This document shows positions 1 to 8,188 of a stretch of DNA of 64,000 nucleotides, piece after piece. Every line of letters starts with the position of its first letter. The first letter of the stretch is position 1. Position numbers and translations under genes: made by a program. Source of the stretch: UBA3775 sp964584255 (GTDB lineage: Bacteria > Bacillota > Clostridia > Lachnospirales > Lachnospiraceae); assembly GCA_964584255.1 (NCBI GenBank), contig CAZOZM010000006.1, positions 62,001-126,000 on the forward strand, read 5' to 3'. The notes beneath the pieces were generated by a model that saw nothing but the letters and a program-made list of their open reading frames with translations, searched no databases and was not told where the DNA came from.

Positions 1-47
1 TCCTCGGCAGACAAATACAGCGGGGATTTGCTTTATAAGGAGGAAAT

Positions 48-1526
48 ATGTTATTTGCAGGTGTAGATTTAGGAACTTCTTCAGTAAAGATGCTTCTTAT
101 GAATGAAGAAGGAAAAATTTTGAATATAGTATCGAATGAATATCCTTTGTATTTTCCAAAGACAGGATGGAGTGAGCAGAATCCTTCGGATTGGTGGAAT
201 GGCTTTAAGAAAGGCATGAAGGAACTTATAAAGGGATTTGATGCGAATGATTTATGCGGAATAAGTTTCGGAGGACAGATGCATGGTCTTGTCATACTCG
301 ATGAAAATGACAATGTATTGAGACCTGCAATTCTTTGGAATGACGGAAGAACAATTAAAGAGTGTGATTATTACAATAAAACCATAGGCAGGGAAGTTAT
401 TTCAGGATACACCGGAAACATGGCATTTACCGGTTTTACGGCACCTAAGCTTTTATGGGTTCGCGAGAATGAGCCTGAAATATTCAACAAAATCGCAAAG
501 ATCATGCTTCCTAAAGATTATCTTGCATATATGCTTTCCGGAGTACATTGTACGGATGTTTCGGATGCGAGCGGTATGTTGCTTTTTGATGTAAAGAACA
601 AATGCTGGTCGGAAGAAATGTGCGAACTTACCGGAATTAAGACATCACAGCTTGCAAGGGTTTTTGAAAGTTATGAATGCGTGGGAACAATCAGGAAGGA
701 TGTAGCTGAAGAACTCGGACTTCCTGAAAGTGTTAAGATTATTGCTGGAGCCGGAGATAATGCAGCAGGAGCAGTGGGTACAGGTACACTTTCCCATGGA
801 ATGTGCAGTGTAAGTCTCGGAACAAGCGGTACGGTATTCATTGCAACTGATGATTATGCGGTAGATCCTGCAAATACAATGCATACTTTTGCTCATGCTA
901 ATGGCAAATATCACTTCCTTGGATGTATGCTCAGTGCTGCTTCTTCAAACAAGTGGTGGATGGATGACATAATCGGAACAAAGGATTATTCGGCAGAGCA
1001 GGAAAACATAAAGGTACTTGGAAAAAACAGCGTATACTACCTTCCATATTTGATGGGAGAAAGAACTCCTCATAACAATCCAAATGCAAGAGGTGTTTTT
1101 GCCGGTCTTTCACTTGATACAAAGAGGGAAGATATGACACAGGCAGTAATGGAAGGCGTAAGTTTTGCATTGCGTGACAGCCTCGAAATTGCAAGAAGCT
1201 TTGGTGTTGAGATTACCAGAATAAGAGCAATCGGAGGAGGAGCAAAGAGCAATCTCTGGTGCAGAATTCTTGCAAATGTAATGAATGTAAAGGTTGATAA
1301 GATTAATTGTGAGGAAGGTCCGGGATACGGTGCTGCAATTCTTGCGGCAGTAGGATGCGGAGTATACAAGGATGTTTCCGAAGCGGCAGACAAATTTATA
1401 AAAGTTGTTGAAACAATTGACCAGGATGAAGAAACGGTTAAGGATTACGAAAAGAGATATCGTGTCTTTAGAGAGATTTATCCGGCAATGGTTCCGGTTT
1501 TTGACAGAATCGTTGAAACGGAATAA
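48..1526 (+). CDS. xylB: Xylulokinase (FGGY carbohydrate kinase)
   Basis: This enzyme phosphorylates D-xylulose to xylulose 5-phosphate with ATP in the cytoplasm, feeding the pentose phosphate pathway. The 492-residue length is normal for XylB. The N-terminal nucleotide-binding motif DLGTSSVKMLL sits at residues 7-17, and GGQMHGLV near residue 75 is the xylulose-contacting signature of XylB. The C-terminal half carries the FGGY-type GGGAKSNLW motif near residue 400. AAGGAGG at 37-43 places the ATG at 48. The 47 bases upstream belong to something outside the window, so its operon partner (often xylose isomerase) cannot be checked. Another FGGY kinase is the main alternative, but the QMHG motif favours xylulose. 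Confidence 0.93.
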   Translation: MLFAGVDLGTSSVKMLLMNEEGKILNIVSNEYPLYFPKTGWSEQNPSDWWNGFKKGMKELIKGFDANDLCGISFGGQMHGLVILDENDNVLRPAILWNDGRTIKECDYYNKTIGREVISGYTGNMAFTGFTAPKLLWVRENEPEIFNKIAKIMLPKDYLAYMLSGVHCTDVSDASGMLLFDVKNKCWSEEMCELTGIKTSQLARVFESYECVGTIRKDVAEELGLPESVKIIAGAGDNAAGAVGTGTLSHGMCSVSLGTSGTVFIATDDYAVDPANTMHTFAHANGKYHFLGCMLSAASSNKWWMDDIIGTKDYSAEQENIKVLGKNSVYYLPYLMGERTPHNNPNARGVFAGLSLDTKREDMTQAVMEGVSFALRDSLEIARSFGVEITRIRAIGGGAKSNLWCRILANVMNVKVDKINCEEGPGYGAAILAAVGCGVYKDVSEAADKFIKVVETIDQDEETVKDYEKRYRVFREIYPAMVPVFDRIVETE

Positions 1527-1580
1527 CTTATTAAAGAATTAAATGCCGGGATTTTTTTCGTCGGAGGAACGGGTATATAA

Positions 1581-2360
1581 ATGGAGATTTATAACGGCTT
1601 TGCATCTTATTATGATGCGTTTATGGATGATATTCCCTATGACAGATGGAGTGATTATATAGGTCAGCTTTTAAACAAAAGAGGATTGAAAAGCGGTCTT
1701 GTATGTGAATTGGGATGCGGAACCGGTGAGATAACGATACGTCTCAGAAAGCAGGGCTTTGATATGATAGGCCTTGATATTTCGGAAGACATGCTTATGA
1801 TGGCACGGGATAAAATGTATGATGAAGAAATTACCGATATCATGTTTACACATCAGGATATGAGGGATTTTGAGCTGTATGGAACGGTAGATGCATTTGT
1901 ATCGGTATGTGACAGCATAAATTATATAACCGACTATGACGAGCTGACGGAAGTTTTCAGACATGTAAACAATTATCTGGAAAGGGACGGCATCTTCATT
2001 TTTGACCTGAAAACAGATTTCCTGTTCAAAACGGGATATGCTGACAATTCGTTCAGTCAGGAAACCGAAGAAGGAATCTTATACTGGAACAATCATTATG
2101 ATACTGATTCACATTTAAATTATTACAGTTTTTTTATCGAAGTAAAGGATGAAACACGTGGCGGATGTGATGAGGTATCCGAACAGCACGTTCAGAGGGC
2201 ATATTCTCTGGAGGAAATAAAAAAAGCTTTATCGGAAGCAGGCATGGTATTTGAGGCCGCATACGATGCGTTGAGCGAAAATGAACCGGGATGTGAGAGC
2301 GAAAGAATATATGTTATAGCCCGTGAAGGTTTTCAGGAAAACAAAACGTATGTCAAGTGA
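1581..2360 (+). CDS. Class I SAM-dependent methyltransferase
   Basis: The 259-residue protein has a Rossmann-fold methyltransferase core. Motif I, CELGCGTGEITIRL, is near residues 43-56; the acidic ribose-binding strand GLDISEDML is near residue 68; the acidic motif HQDMRDFEL follows at about residue 95. The substrate cannot be read from the sequence. Similar small methyltransferases are common next to hslO in Clostridia, and this gene ends about 90 bases before hslO. GGAGGA at 1563-1568 is about 12 bases from the ATG, a longer spacing than usual. No membrane segment is seen, so a cytoplasmic enzyme is expected. Confidence 0.85.
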   Translation: MEIYNGFASYYDAFMDDIPYDRWSDYIGQLLNKRGLKSGLVCELGCGTGEITIRLRKQGFDMIGLDISEDMLMMARDKMYDEEITDIMFTHQDMRDFELYGTVDAFVSVCDSINYITDYDELTEVFRHVNNYLERDGIFIFDLKTDFLFKTGYADNSFSQETEEGILYWNNHYDTDSHLNYYSFFIEVKDETRGGCDEVSEQHVQRAYSLEEIKKALSEAGMVFEAAYDALSENEPGCESERIYVIAREGFQENKTYVK

Positions 2361-2451
2361 ATAAATCAAATCAGAGGCAGGAGATGCACTGAATCCGATA
2401 ATTATAAAGAAGGGATTGAATGTCCTCAGGGCATTCGAAAGTGAGGAAAAA

Positions 2452-3330
2452 TTGGATTATTTAGTCAGAGCGATTGCAGGTGAAGGACAGATAAGAGCCT
2501 TTGCATGTACAACGAGGGAATTGACTGAACATGCACGACAGATACATAATACGAGCCCTGTTGCAACGGCGGCACTTGGAAGGCTTATGGCCGGCGGAAT
2601 TATGATGGGATGCATGCTTAAAGGTGACAATGACCTGATTACATTAAAAATAGACGGAGCAGGACCTGCAAAGGGTGCGCTTGTTACGGCAGATTCAAAA
2701 GGAAATGTGAAGGGTTATGTTAATGTGCCGGATGTGTATGTTCCGGCAAGGGCTGACGGAAAACTGGATGTGTCCGGGGCATTCGGAGCGGGCATACTAA
2801 GTGTAATAAAAGACATGGGACTAAAAGAACCTTATGTAGGTCAGACCGCACTTGTAAGTGGAGAAATAGCAGAAGATTTAACCTATTATTTTGCTTCAAG
2901 TGAGCAGGTACCAAGTTCAGTAGGACTTGGAGTATTGATGAATAGGGAAAATACGGTAAGACAGGCAGGAGGATTTATTGTTCAGTTAATGCCTTTCGCA
3001 TCAGAGGAAATAATTTCCCGTCTTGAAAAGAATATTGGAGAGATAAAATCAGTAACATCCATGCTTGATTCAGGGATGAATCCCGAGGAAATGTTAAAGG
3101 TTGTTCTTGAGGGTCTTGATCCGGAGATTACGGAAAGCATGCCTGTATCATACAAATGCAACTGTTCCAAGGACAGATTTACAAGAGGACTTATATCTCT
3201 TCCCGCAGCAGATATAAAGGAAATGATAAATGATGGAGAGCCGATAAATGTAAACTGTCATTTTTGTAACACTGACTACACCTTCAGCATTGAAGAATTA
3301 AAAGAGATTTTAAGAGCAGCAAAAAAATAA
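2452..3330 (+). CDS. hslO: Redox-regulated chaperone Hsp33
   Basis: Hsp33 is a cytoplasmic holdase activated by oxidation of a zinc-bound cysteine centre. Visible family features are the N-terminal DYLVRAIAGEGQIRAF, the central SGEIAEDLTYYFASSEQVPS block, and the C-terminal zinc site with CNC and CHFC, which supplies the four redox cysteines. The frame is open from a TTG at 2416, but I place the start at the TTG at 2452: it gives a protein beginning MDYLVRA, as in Bacillus Hsp33, with GTGAGGA about five bases upstream. No ATG is available in frame. This gives 292 residues, the family norm. A weak hairpin (ACCTGT/ACAGGT, 3341-3361) follows the gene. Confidence 0.9.
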   Translation: MDYLVRAIAGEGQIRAFACTTRELTEHARQIHNTSPVATAALGRLMAGGIMMGCMLKGDNDLITLKIDGAGPAKGALVTADSKGNVKGYVNVPDVYVPARADGKLDVSGAFGAGILSVIKDMGLKEPYVGQTALVSGEIAEDLTYYFASSEQVPSSVGLGVLMNRENTVRQAGGFIVQLMPFASEEIISRLEKNIGEIKSVTSMLDSGMNPEEMLKVVLEGLDPEITESMPVSYKCNCSKDRFTRGLISLPAADIKEMINDGEPINVNCHFCNTDYTFSIEELKEILRAAKK

Positions 3331-3390
3331 CTGATAGAATACCTGTGTTTACCGGACAGGTTTAATATATTTATTTTTAGGAGGATTTTT

Positions 3391-4824
3391 ATGAGTACAG
3401 ACCGTTATTCAAGCCCACTTTCAGAAAGATATGCAAGCAGGGAAATGCAGTATATTTTCTCACAGGACATGAAATTCCGTACATGGAGACGATTATGGAT
3501 TGCCTTGGCAGAATCAGAAATGGAACTGGGATTAAACATTACACAGGAACAGATAGACGAGCTTAAGGCACATAAGGATGACATAAATTATGAAGATGCC
3601 AAGGCAAGGGAAAAACTAGTAAGACATGATGTAATGAGTCATGTGTATGCATATGGTCTTCAGTGTCCAAAAGCAGCAGGAATTATCCATCTTGGGGCAA
3701 CAAGCTGCTACGTAGGTGACAATACTGACATTATTGTGATGGCAGAAGGTCTTAAGCTGGTAAAGAAGAAGCTTGTTAATGTCATGGCAAAGCTGTCTGA
3801 TTTTGCATTAAAATATGCAGGTCAGCCAACACTTGCTTTTACTCATTTTCAGCCTGCACAGCCGACAACAGTAGGCAAGAGAGCTGCTTTATGGCTTATG
3901 GAACTTAAGATGGACTATGATGATTTGTGTTACGTTTCAGACAGTCTTATGCTTCTCGGAAGTAAAGGAACAACAGGAACACAGGCAAGTTTCATGGAGC
4001 TTTTCGAAGGTGACCATGAAAAAATTAAAGAACTTGAAAACAAGATTGCCGAGAAGATGGGATTCGAAAAATGTATTCCTGTTTCAGGCCAGACATACAC
4101 AAGAAAGGTTGACTCAAGGGTTGCAAATGTTCTTGCTGGAATTGCGGCAAGTGCAACCAAATTCTCAAACGACATAAGACTTTTACAGCATCTCAAGGAA
4201 ATTGAAGAGCCGTTTGAAAAGAATCAGATTGGTTCATCAGCAATGGCATACAAACGTAATCCTATGAGAAGCGAGAGAATTGCATCTCTTTCAAGATATG
4301 TAATGTGTGATCTGCTCAATACATATTTCACAAGTGCAACACAGTGGTTTGAAAGAACACTGGATGATTCAGCAAATAAGAGACTTTCCATACCGGAGGC
4401 ATTTCTTGCAATAGATGGTATTCTTGACCTTTATATGAACGTTGTTGACGGACTTGTTGTATACGATAAGGTAATTAATAAGAGACTTATGAGTGAGCTT
4501 CCTTTCATGGCAACTGAGAACATAATGATGGATGCGGTTAAGGCAGGAGGAAACAGACAGGAGCTTCATGAAAGAATCAGAACACTTTCAATGGAAGCCG
4601 GAGCAAATGTTAAGCAGAAGGGTCTTGATAACAATCTTCTTGAGCTTATTGCGGCAGATGAGTCATTTGGACTTAATCTTGAAGATTTAAAGGCTTGTAT
4701 GGATCCGTCAAAATATACAGGCAGGGCAAAGGAGCAGACAGAGGAATTTATTAGGGATGTAATTGGTCCTGTAATTGAGGAAAATAAGGATTTAATCGGA
4801 CTTACTGCCGAAATAAATGTATAA
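3391..4824 (+). CDS. purB: Adenylosuccinate lyase
   Basis: PurB catalyses two fumarate-releasing steps of purine synthesis: SAICAR to AICAR, and adenylosuccinate to AMP. The 477-residue protein has the fumarase/aspartase superfamily signature GSSAMAYKRNPMRSE near residues 282-296, the TSCYVGDN segment near residue 108 and THFQPAQPTTVGKR near residue 149. AGGAGG precedes the ATG. It stands alone here, with no other purine genes adjacent, and is followed by two hairpins. The long form and the KRNPMRSE signature separate it from argininosuccinate lyase and fumarase. Confidence 0.95.
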   Translation: MSTDRYSSPLSERYASREMQYIFSQDMKFRTWRRLWIALAESEMELGLNITQEQIDELKAHKDDINYEDAKAREKLVRHDVMSHVYAYGLQCPKAAGIIHLGATSCYVGDNTDIIVMAEGLKLVKKKLVNVMAKLSDFALKYAGQPTLAFTHFQPAQPTTVGKRAALWLMELKMDYDDLCYVSDSLMLLGSKGTTGTQASFMELFEGDHEKIKELENKIAEKMGFEKCIPVSGQTYTRKVDSRVANVLAGIAASATKFSNDIRLLQHLKEIEEPFEKNQIGSSAMAYKRNPMRSERIASLSRYVMCDLLNTYFTSATQWFERTLDDSANKRLSIPEAFLAIDGILDLYMNVVDGLVVYDKVINKRLMSELPFMATENIMMDAVKAGGNRQELHERIRTLSMEAGANVKQKGLDNNLLELIAADESFGLNLEDLKACMDPSKYTGRAKEQTEEFIRDVIGPVIEENKDLIGLTAEINV

Positions 4825-4831
4825 ATTTTTG

Positions 4832-4858
4832 GAAAACCTGTTTATTAACCGGGTTTTC
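4832..4858 (+). terminator. Hairpin just after purB
   Basis: GAAAACC at 4832-4838 pairs with GGTTTTC at 4852-4858 eight bases past the purB stop region. There is no following T tract, so it is probably an mRNA 3' stem rather than a full terminator on its own. Confidence 0.35.
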
Positions 4859-4871
4859 GTACAATAGTTTA

Positions 4872-4923
4872 TTAAAGACTGTTCATATTCAGTCCGCCGG
4901 ACGGATTGCGGAACAGTCTTTAA
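4872..4923 (+). terminator. Long hairpin between purB and the M18 peptidase gene
   Basis: TTAAAGACTGTTC (4872-4884) and GAACAGTCTTTAA (4911-4923) form a perfect 13-bp stem. Inside it GTCC and GGAC add a smaller GC-rich stem. A weak T-containing stretch follows, so it may terminate purB transcription, but a clean T run is missing. Confidence 0.5.
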
Positions 4924-4995
4924 TTTGTAGAAAGTAAATGCGGTTTAAACCGGCAAAGAGAATGTGCCATATAACTGCATGAAGTGGTGATTATT

Positions 4996-6375
4996 ATGAG
5001 TACGGTATTTAAGCAGAAAAATGCCTGGCTGAAATATGATGAGGCAGGCAGAAAACAGGTTATGGACTTTTGTGAGGATTACAGAAAGTTCATATCTGAT
5101 AATAAGACAGAAAGAGAATGTGTCAGTTCAATTATAGAAGAAGCAGAGAAAAAAGGTTTTGTAAATCTTGAATCAGTGAGTAGTATTAAAGCAGGTGACA
5201 AGGTTTATTTCAACAAAATGGATAAGGCCGTTGCCCTCTTTGTAATTGGTACGGAACCATTAAGCAAAGGAATGAAAATCCTTGGCGCACATATAGATTC
5301 TCCGAGACTTGATCTCAAGCAGAATCCTTTGTACGAATCAAACGGATTTGCGCTTTTTGATACACACTATTACGGAGGTATCAAGAAATACCAGTGGGTT
5401 ACTCTTCCTATGGCAATACATGGTGTTGTATGTAAAAAGGACGGAAGCAGACTCAATATAAACATCGGTGACAATCCGGGAGATCCGGTTGTTGGAATTT
5501 CAGATCTTCTTATTCATCTTGGGTCTGCCCAGCTTGAAAAGAGCGGTGCAAAGGTGGTAGAGGGAGAAGCACTTAATGTTACTGTCGGAAGTATTCCTTT
5601 AAGCGATGAGGAGAAGGATGCTGTAAAGCTTAATATCCTCGATATTCTCGAAGCAAAATACGGTATCACCGAAAGGGATTTTATATCATGTGAACTTGAA
5701 GTTGTTCCGGCAGGAGAAGCGAGAGACTTTGGAATTGACCGTTCAATGATCATGGGATACGGTCAGGATGACAGGGTATGTGCATATACGTCTGCAAGGG
5801 CAATCTTTGATTTTGATACAACTGACAGAACACAGGTATGTCTTCTGGTTGATAAAGAGGAAATCGGAAGTGTGGGTGCAACGGGAATGCATTCCAGATT
5901 CTTTGAGGACTGTGTTGCCGAGATAATGGAAAAATCAGGCGGATGCAGAGAAATAGATCTCAGACGTGCAATGGCAAATTCGGATATGCTTTCATCTGAT
6001 GTAAGTGCAGCCTTTGACCCTAATTACAGTGATGTTTTTGAAAAGAAGAACTGTGCATATTTTGGATACGGAAGCGTGCTTAATAAATATACCGGTTCAA
6101 GAGGCAAATCCGGAAGCAATGATGCAAATCCGGAATTTATCGCAAGACTCAGAGATATTTTTGACAGAAATAATGTTACATTCCAGACGGCAGAACTTGG
6201 TAAAGTTGATGCCGGCGGTGGTGGAACCATTGCCTATATCATGGGAAATTATGGAATGAACGTTATTGACAGCGGAGTTGCGGTTCTTAATATGCACGCT
6301 CCTTGGGAAGTTACAAGTAAAATAGATATATATGAGGCATATTTGAGCTATGTTGCATTTCTAAAAGAAATCTAG
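4996..6375 (+). CDS. M18 family zinc aminopeptidase
   Basis: This is a metallo-aminopeptidase of the aspartyl-aminopeptidase-like M18 family, a cytoplasmic enzyme that removes N-terminal residues from peptides. Metal-ligand and catalytic signatures are visible: GAHIDSPRLDLKQNP near residue 95, GQDDRVCAYTSARA near residue 255, the catalytic pair in DKEEIGSVGATGMHS near residue 285, and the C-terminal MHAPWEVTSKIDIYE. The frame also opens at GTG 4984, but the ATG at 4996 is preceded by GGTGAT at good distance and gives the usual MSTVFKQKN start (459 residues). It is followed closely by dut. The specific substrate preference is not deducible. Confidence 0.9.
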   Translation: MSTVFKQKNAWLKYDEAGRKQVMDFCEDYRKFISDNKTERECVSSIIEEAEKKGFVNLESVSSIKAGDKVYFNKMDKAVALFVIGTEPLSKGMKILGAHIDSPRLDLKQNPLYESNGFALFDTHYYGGIKKYQWVTLPMAIHGVVCKKDGSRLNINIGDNPGDPVVGISDLLIHLGSAQLEKSGAKVVEGEALNVTVGSIPLSDEEKDAVKLNILDILEAKYGITERDFISCELEVVPAGEARDFGIDRSMIMGYGQDDRVCAYTSARAIFDFDTTDRTQVCLLVDKEEIGSVGATGMHSRFFEDCVAEIMEKSGGCREIDLRRAMANSDMLSSDVSAAFDPNYSDVFEKKNCAYFGYGSVLNKYTGSRGKSGSNDANPEFIARLRDIFDRNNVTFQTAELGKVDAGGGGTIAYIMGNYGMNVIDSGVAVLNMHAPWEVTSKIDIYEAYLSYVAFLKEI

Positions 6376-6406
6376 TCTGTTGGAAACAGATTTATAAGGA
6401 GGAAAA

Positions 6407-6841
6407 ATGGAAAAAATACTGGTAAGATATGACAGCGATGAGATAGAAAAATTGCAGTATATCGATGGGAAAAGTGATTGGATTGATTTACGATCTGCTG
6501 AAAATGTGACAATGAAGGCAGGAGAGTTTCGTCTGATTAATCTGGGAGTTGCCATTAAGCTTCCGGAAGGTTATGAGGCACATATAGTTCCAAGAAGTTC
6601 GACTTTCAAGAATTTTGGTCTTATTCAGACAAATTCCGTTGGTATAGTTGATAACAGTTACTGCGGAAATAATGATATTTGGAAATATCCGGTGTTTGCT
6701 GTCAGAGATACTGAAATCAGGATTAATGACAGAATATGTCAGTTCAGAATTTTCAAAAATCAGCCGGAACTTGAATTTGTTGAGACGGAGTTTTTGGAAG
6801 GTACTGACAGAGGCGGATTCGGAAGTACGGGAAAAAATTAA
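6407..6841 (+). CDS. dut: dUTP diphosphatase (trimeric type)
   Basis: Dut hydrolyses dUTP to dUMP and pyrophosphate, keeping uracil out of DNA and supplying dTMP synthesis. All five trimeric dUTPase motifs are recognisable in 144 residues: DLRSAENV near 28, PRSSTFKNFG near 64, NSVGIVDNSYCG near 78, RICQFRI near 110, and the C-terminal P-loop-like RGGFGSTG. AAGGAGG precedes the ATG. It ends 14 bases before the CobW-type gene, suggesting co-transcription, although the functions look unrelated. Some dCTP deaminase relatives share the fold, but the motif set fits dUTPase. Confidence 0.9.
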   Translation: MEKILVRYDSDEIEKLQYIDGKSDWIDLRSAENVTMKAGEFRLINLGVAIKLPEGYEAHIVPRSSTFKNFGLIQTNSVGIVDNSYCGNNDIWKYPVFAVRDTEIRINDRICQFRIFKNQPELEFVETEFLEGTDRGGFGSTGKN

Positions 6842-6855
6842 AGGAGTGACAGATT

Positions 6856-8148
6856 ATGGCAAAAGTAGATATTATTTCAGGTTTCCTGGGAGCAGGTAAA
6901 ACAACACTTATTAAGAAACTTTTAGCAGAAGGAGTATATGGAGACAAGGTTGTCCTCATTGAAAACGAGTTTGGTGAAATTGGTATTGACGGCGGTTTTC
7001 TTAAAGAAGCGGGCGTTAATATAACAGAAATGAATTCAGGATGTATTTGTTGTACACTTGTCGGAGATTTCGGAAAGGCTCTCAATGAGGTGATTGAAAA
7101 GTATAATCCTGAAAGAATTATAATTGAACCAAGCGGCGTAGGCAAGTTATCGGATGTAATTAAGGCTGTTCAGGATCTTGATAATGAAAAAATTGAACTT
7201 GGAAGTTTTACAACTGTTGTTGATGCGGCAAAATGTAGAATGTATTTAAAGAATTTTGGTGAATTTTTTGAGAATCAGGTTCAGTTTGCAAAGACGGTTA
7301 TTTTGAGTCGTACACAGTCGGTTACATCAGAAAAACTTGAGAAGGCAGTCGAACTCATTAAAGGAATAAATAAAGAAGCAGTTGTTATTACAACACCATG
7401 GGATGATATAACTGCATTACAGATGGTTACCGCAATGGAGAAAAAGGCATCTTTTGAAGAGGAACTCCTTAAGGAAGCCGTAAAGACAGCACATGAGCAT
7501 CAGCATCACCACCACCATCATGATGAAGAGGAATGTTGCTGCGGCCATCATCACCACCATGACGACGAGGAGTGTGAATGCGGCCATCATCACCATGACG
7601 ACGAGGAATGCGAATGCGGCCATCACCACCATGACGACGAGGAATGCGAATGCGGCCATCATCACCACCATGACGACGAGGAGTGTGAATGCGGCCATCA
7701 TCACCATGACGACGAGGAATGCGAATGCGGCCATCACCACCATGACGACGAGGAATGCGAATGCGGCCATCATCACCACCATGACGACGAGGAATGCGAA
7801 TGCGGCCATCATCATCACCATGAGCATGAGGAAGGATGTACTTGCGGATGTCATGACGGTCATCATCATGCTGATGAGGTATTTACGAGTTGGGGTAAAG
7901 AAACACCTAAAAAGTATTCAAGAGAGAAGCTTGACGGTATTCTCGAAGAACTTTCAGAATGTGATGATTACGGTTTTATACTCCGTGCGAAGGGGTTTGT
8001 TCCTACGGAGGAAGGCACATGGCTTTATTTTGACCTTACACCGGGCGAATATGAGATTCGTGATGGAGAGCCGGATGTTACAGGCAGAATTTGCGTAATC
8101 GGAAGTAAAATAAAAGAGGATAAGCTTTCAGAGCTTTTTGAGTTATAA
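6856..8148 (+). CDS. CobW/COG0523 metal-chaperone GTPase with His/Cys-rich tandem repeats
   Basis: The 430-residue protein is a G3E-family GTPase of the kind that delivers zinc or other metals to client proteins. The P-loop GFLGAGKTT is at residues 9-17, the CxCC metal motif (C63, C65, C66) follows ENEFGEIGID, and a CobW C-terminal domain occupies about residues 345-430. Between them, from about residue 214 to 328, lie nine units of four to six His followed by an acidic DDEECECG-type block, a strong potential metal-binding or buffering region. The usual G4 specificity motif NKxD is replaced by LSRTQ (150-154), so nucleotide preference may differ. AAGGAGTG precedes the ATG. A second CobW-like gene follows 40 bases later. 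Zinc is the likeliest metal, but nickel or cobalt is not excluded. Confidence 0.88.
   Translation: MAKVDIISGFLGAGKTTLIKKLLAEGVYGDKVVLIENEFGEIGIDGGFLKEAGVNITEMNSGCICCTLVGDFGKALNEVIEKYNPERIIIEPSGVGKLSDVIKAVQDLDNEKIELGSFTTVVDAAKCRMYLKNFGEFFENQVQFAKTVILSRTQSVTSEKLEKAVELIKGINKEAVVITTPWDDITALQMVTAMEKKASFEEELLKEAVKTAHEHQHHHHHHDEEECCCGHHHHHDDEECECGHHHHDDEECECGHHHHDDEECECGHHHHHDDEECECGHHHHDDEECECGHHHHDDEECECGHHHHHDDEECECGHHHHHEHEEGCTCGCHDGHHHADEVFTSWGKETPKKYSREKLDGILEELSECDDYGFILRAKGFVPTEEGTWLYFDLTPGEYEIRDGEPDVTGRICVIGSKIKEDKLSELFEL
7546..7767 (+). repeat. Perfect 111-bp tandem duplication inside the CobW-type gene
   Basis: Bases 7546-7656 and 7657-7767 are identical copies. Each holds three units of 39, 36 and 36 bases, encoding five-His, four-His and four-His versions of the HHHHDDEECECG repeat. 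A further near-identical 39-base unit follows at 7768-7806. All units are multiples of three, so gain or loss keeps the frame. Confidence 0.95.
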
Positions 8149-8188
8149 TACAGGGGACAAAGGATTTGTCTTATGATTAGGAGGAAAA

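Noticed and set aside
2416..2451. Longer Hsp33 start at TTG 2416
   Set aside because: It adds 12 residues not seen in the family, and the next TTG has a better spaced ribosome binding site.
7500..7830. CRISPR-like regular repeats
   Set aside because: Units are contiguous coding repeats without spacers, in frame with a GTPase gene.
7417..7869. Minus-strand 150-residue frame rich in Met, Val, Ala and Phe
   Set aside because: It is the complement of the His/Asp/Glu repeat of the CobW-type gene and has no ribosome binding site.
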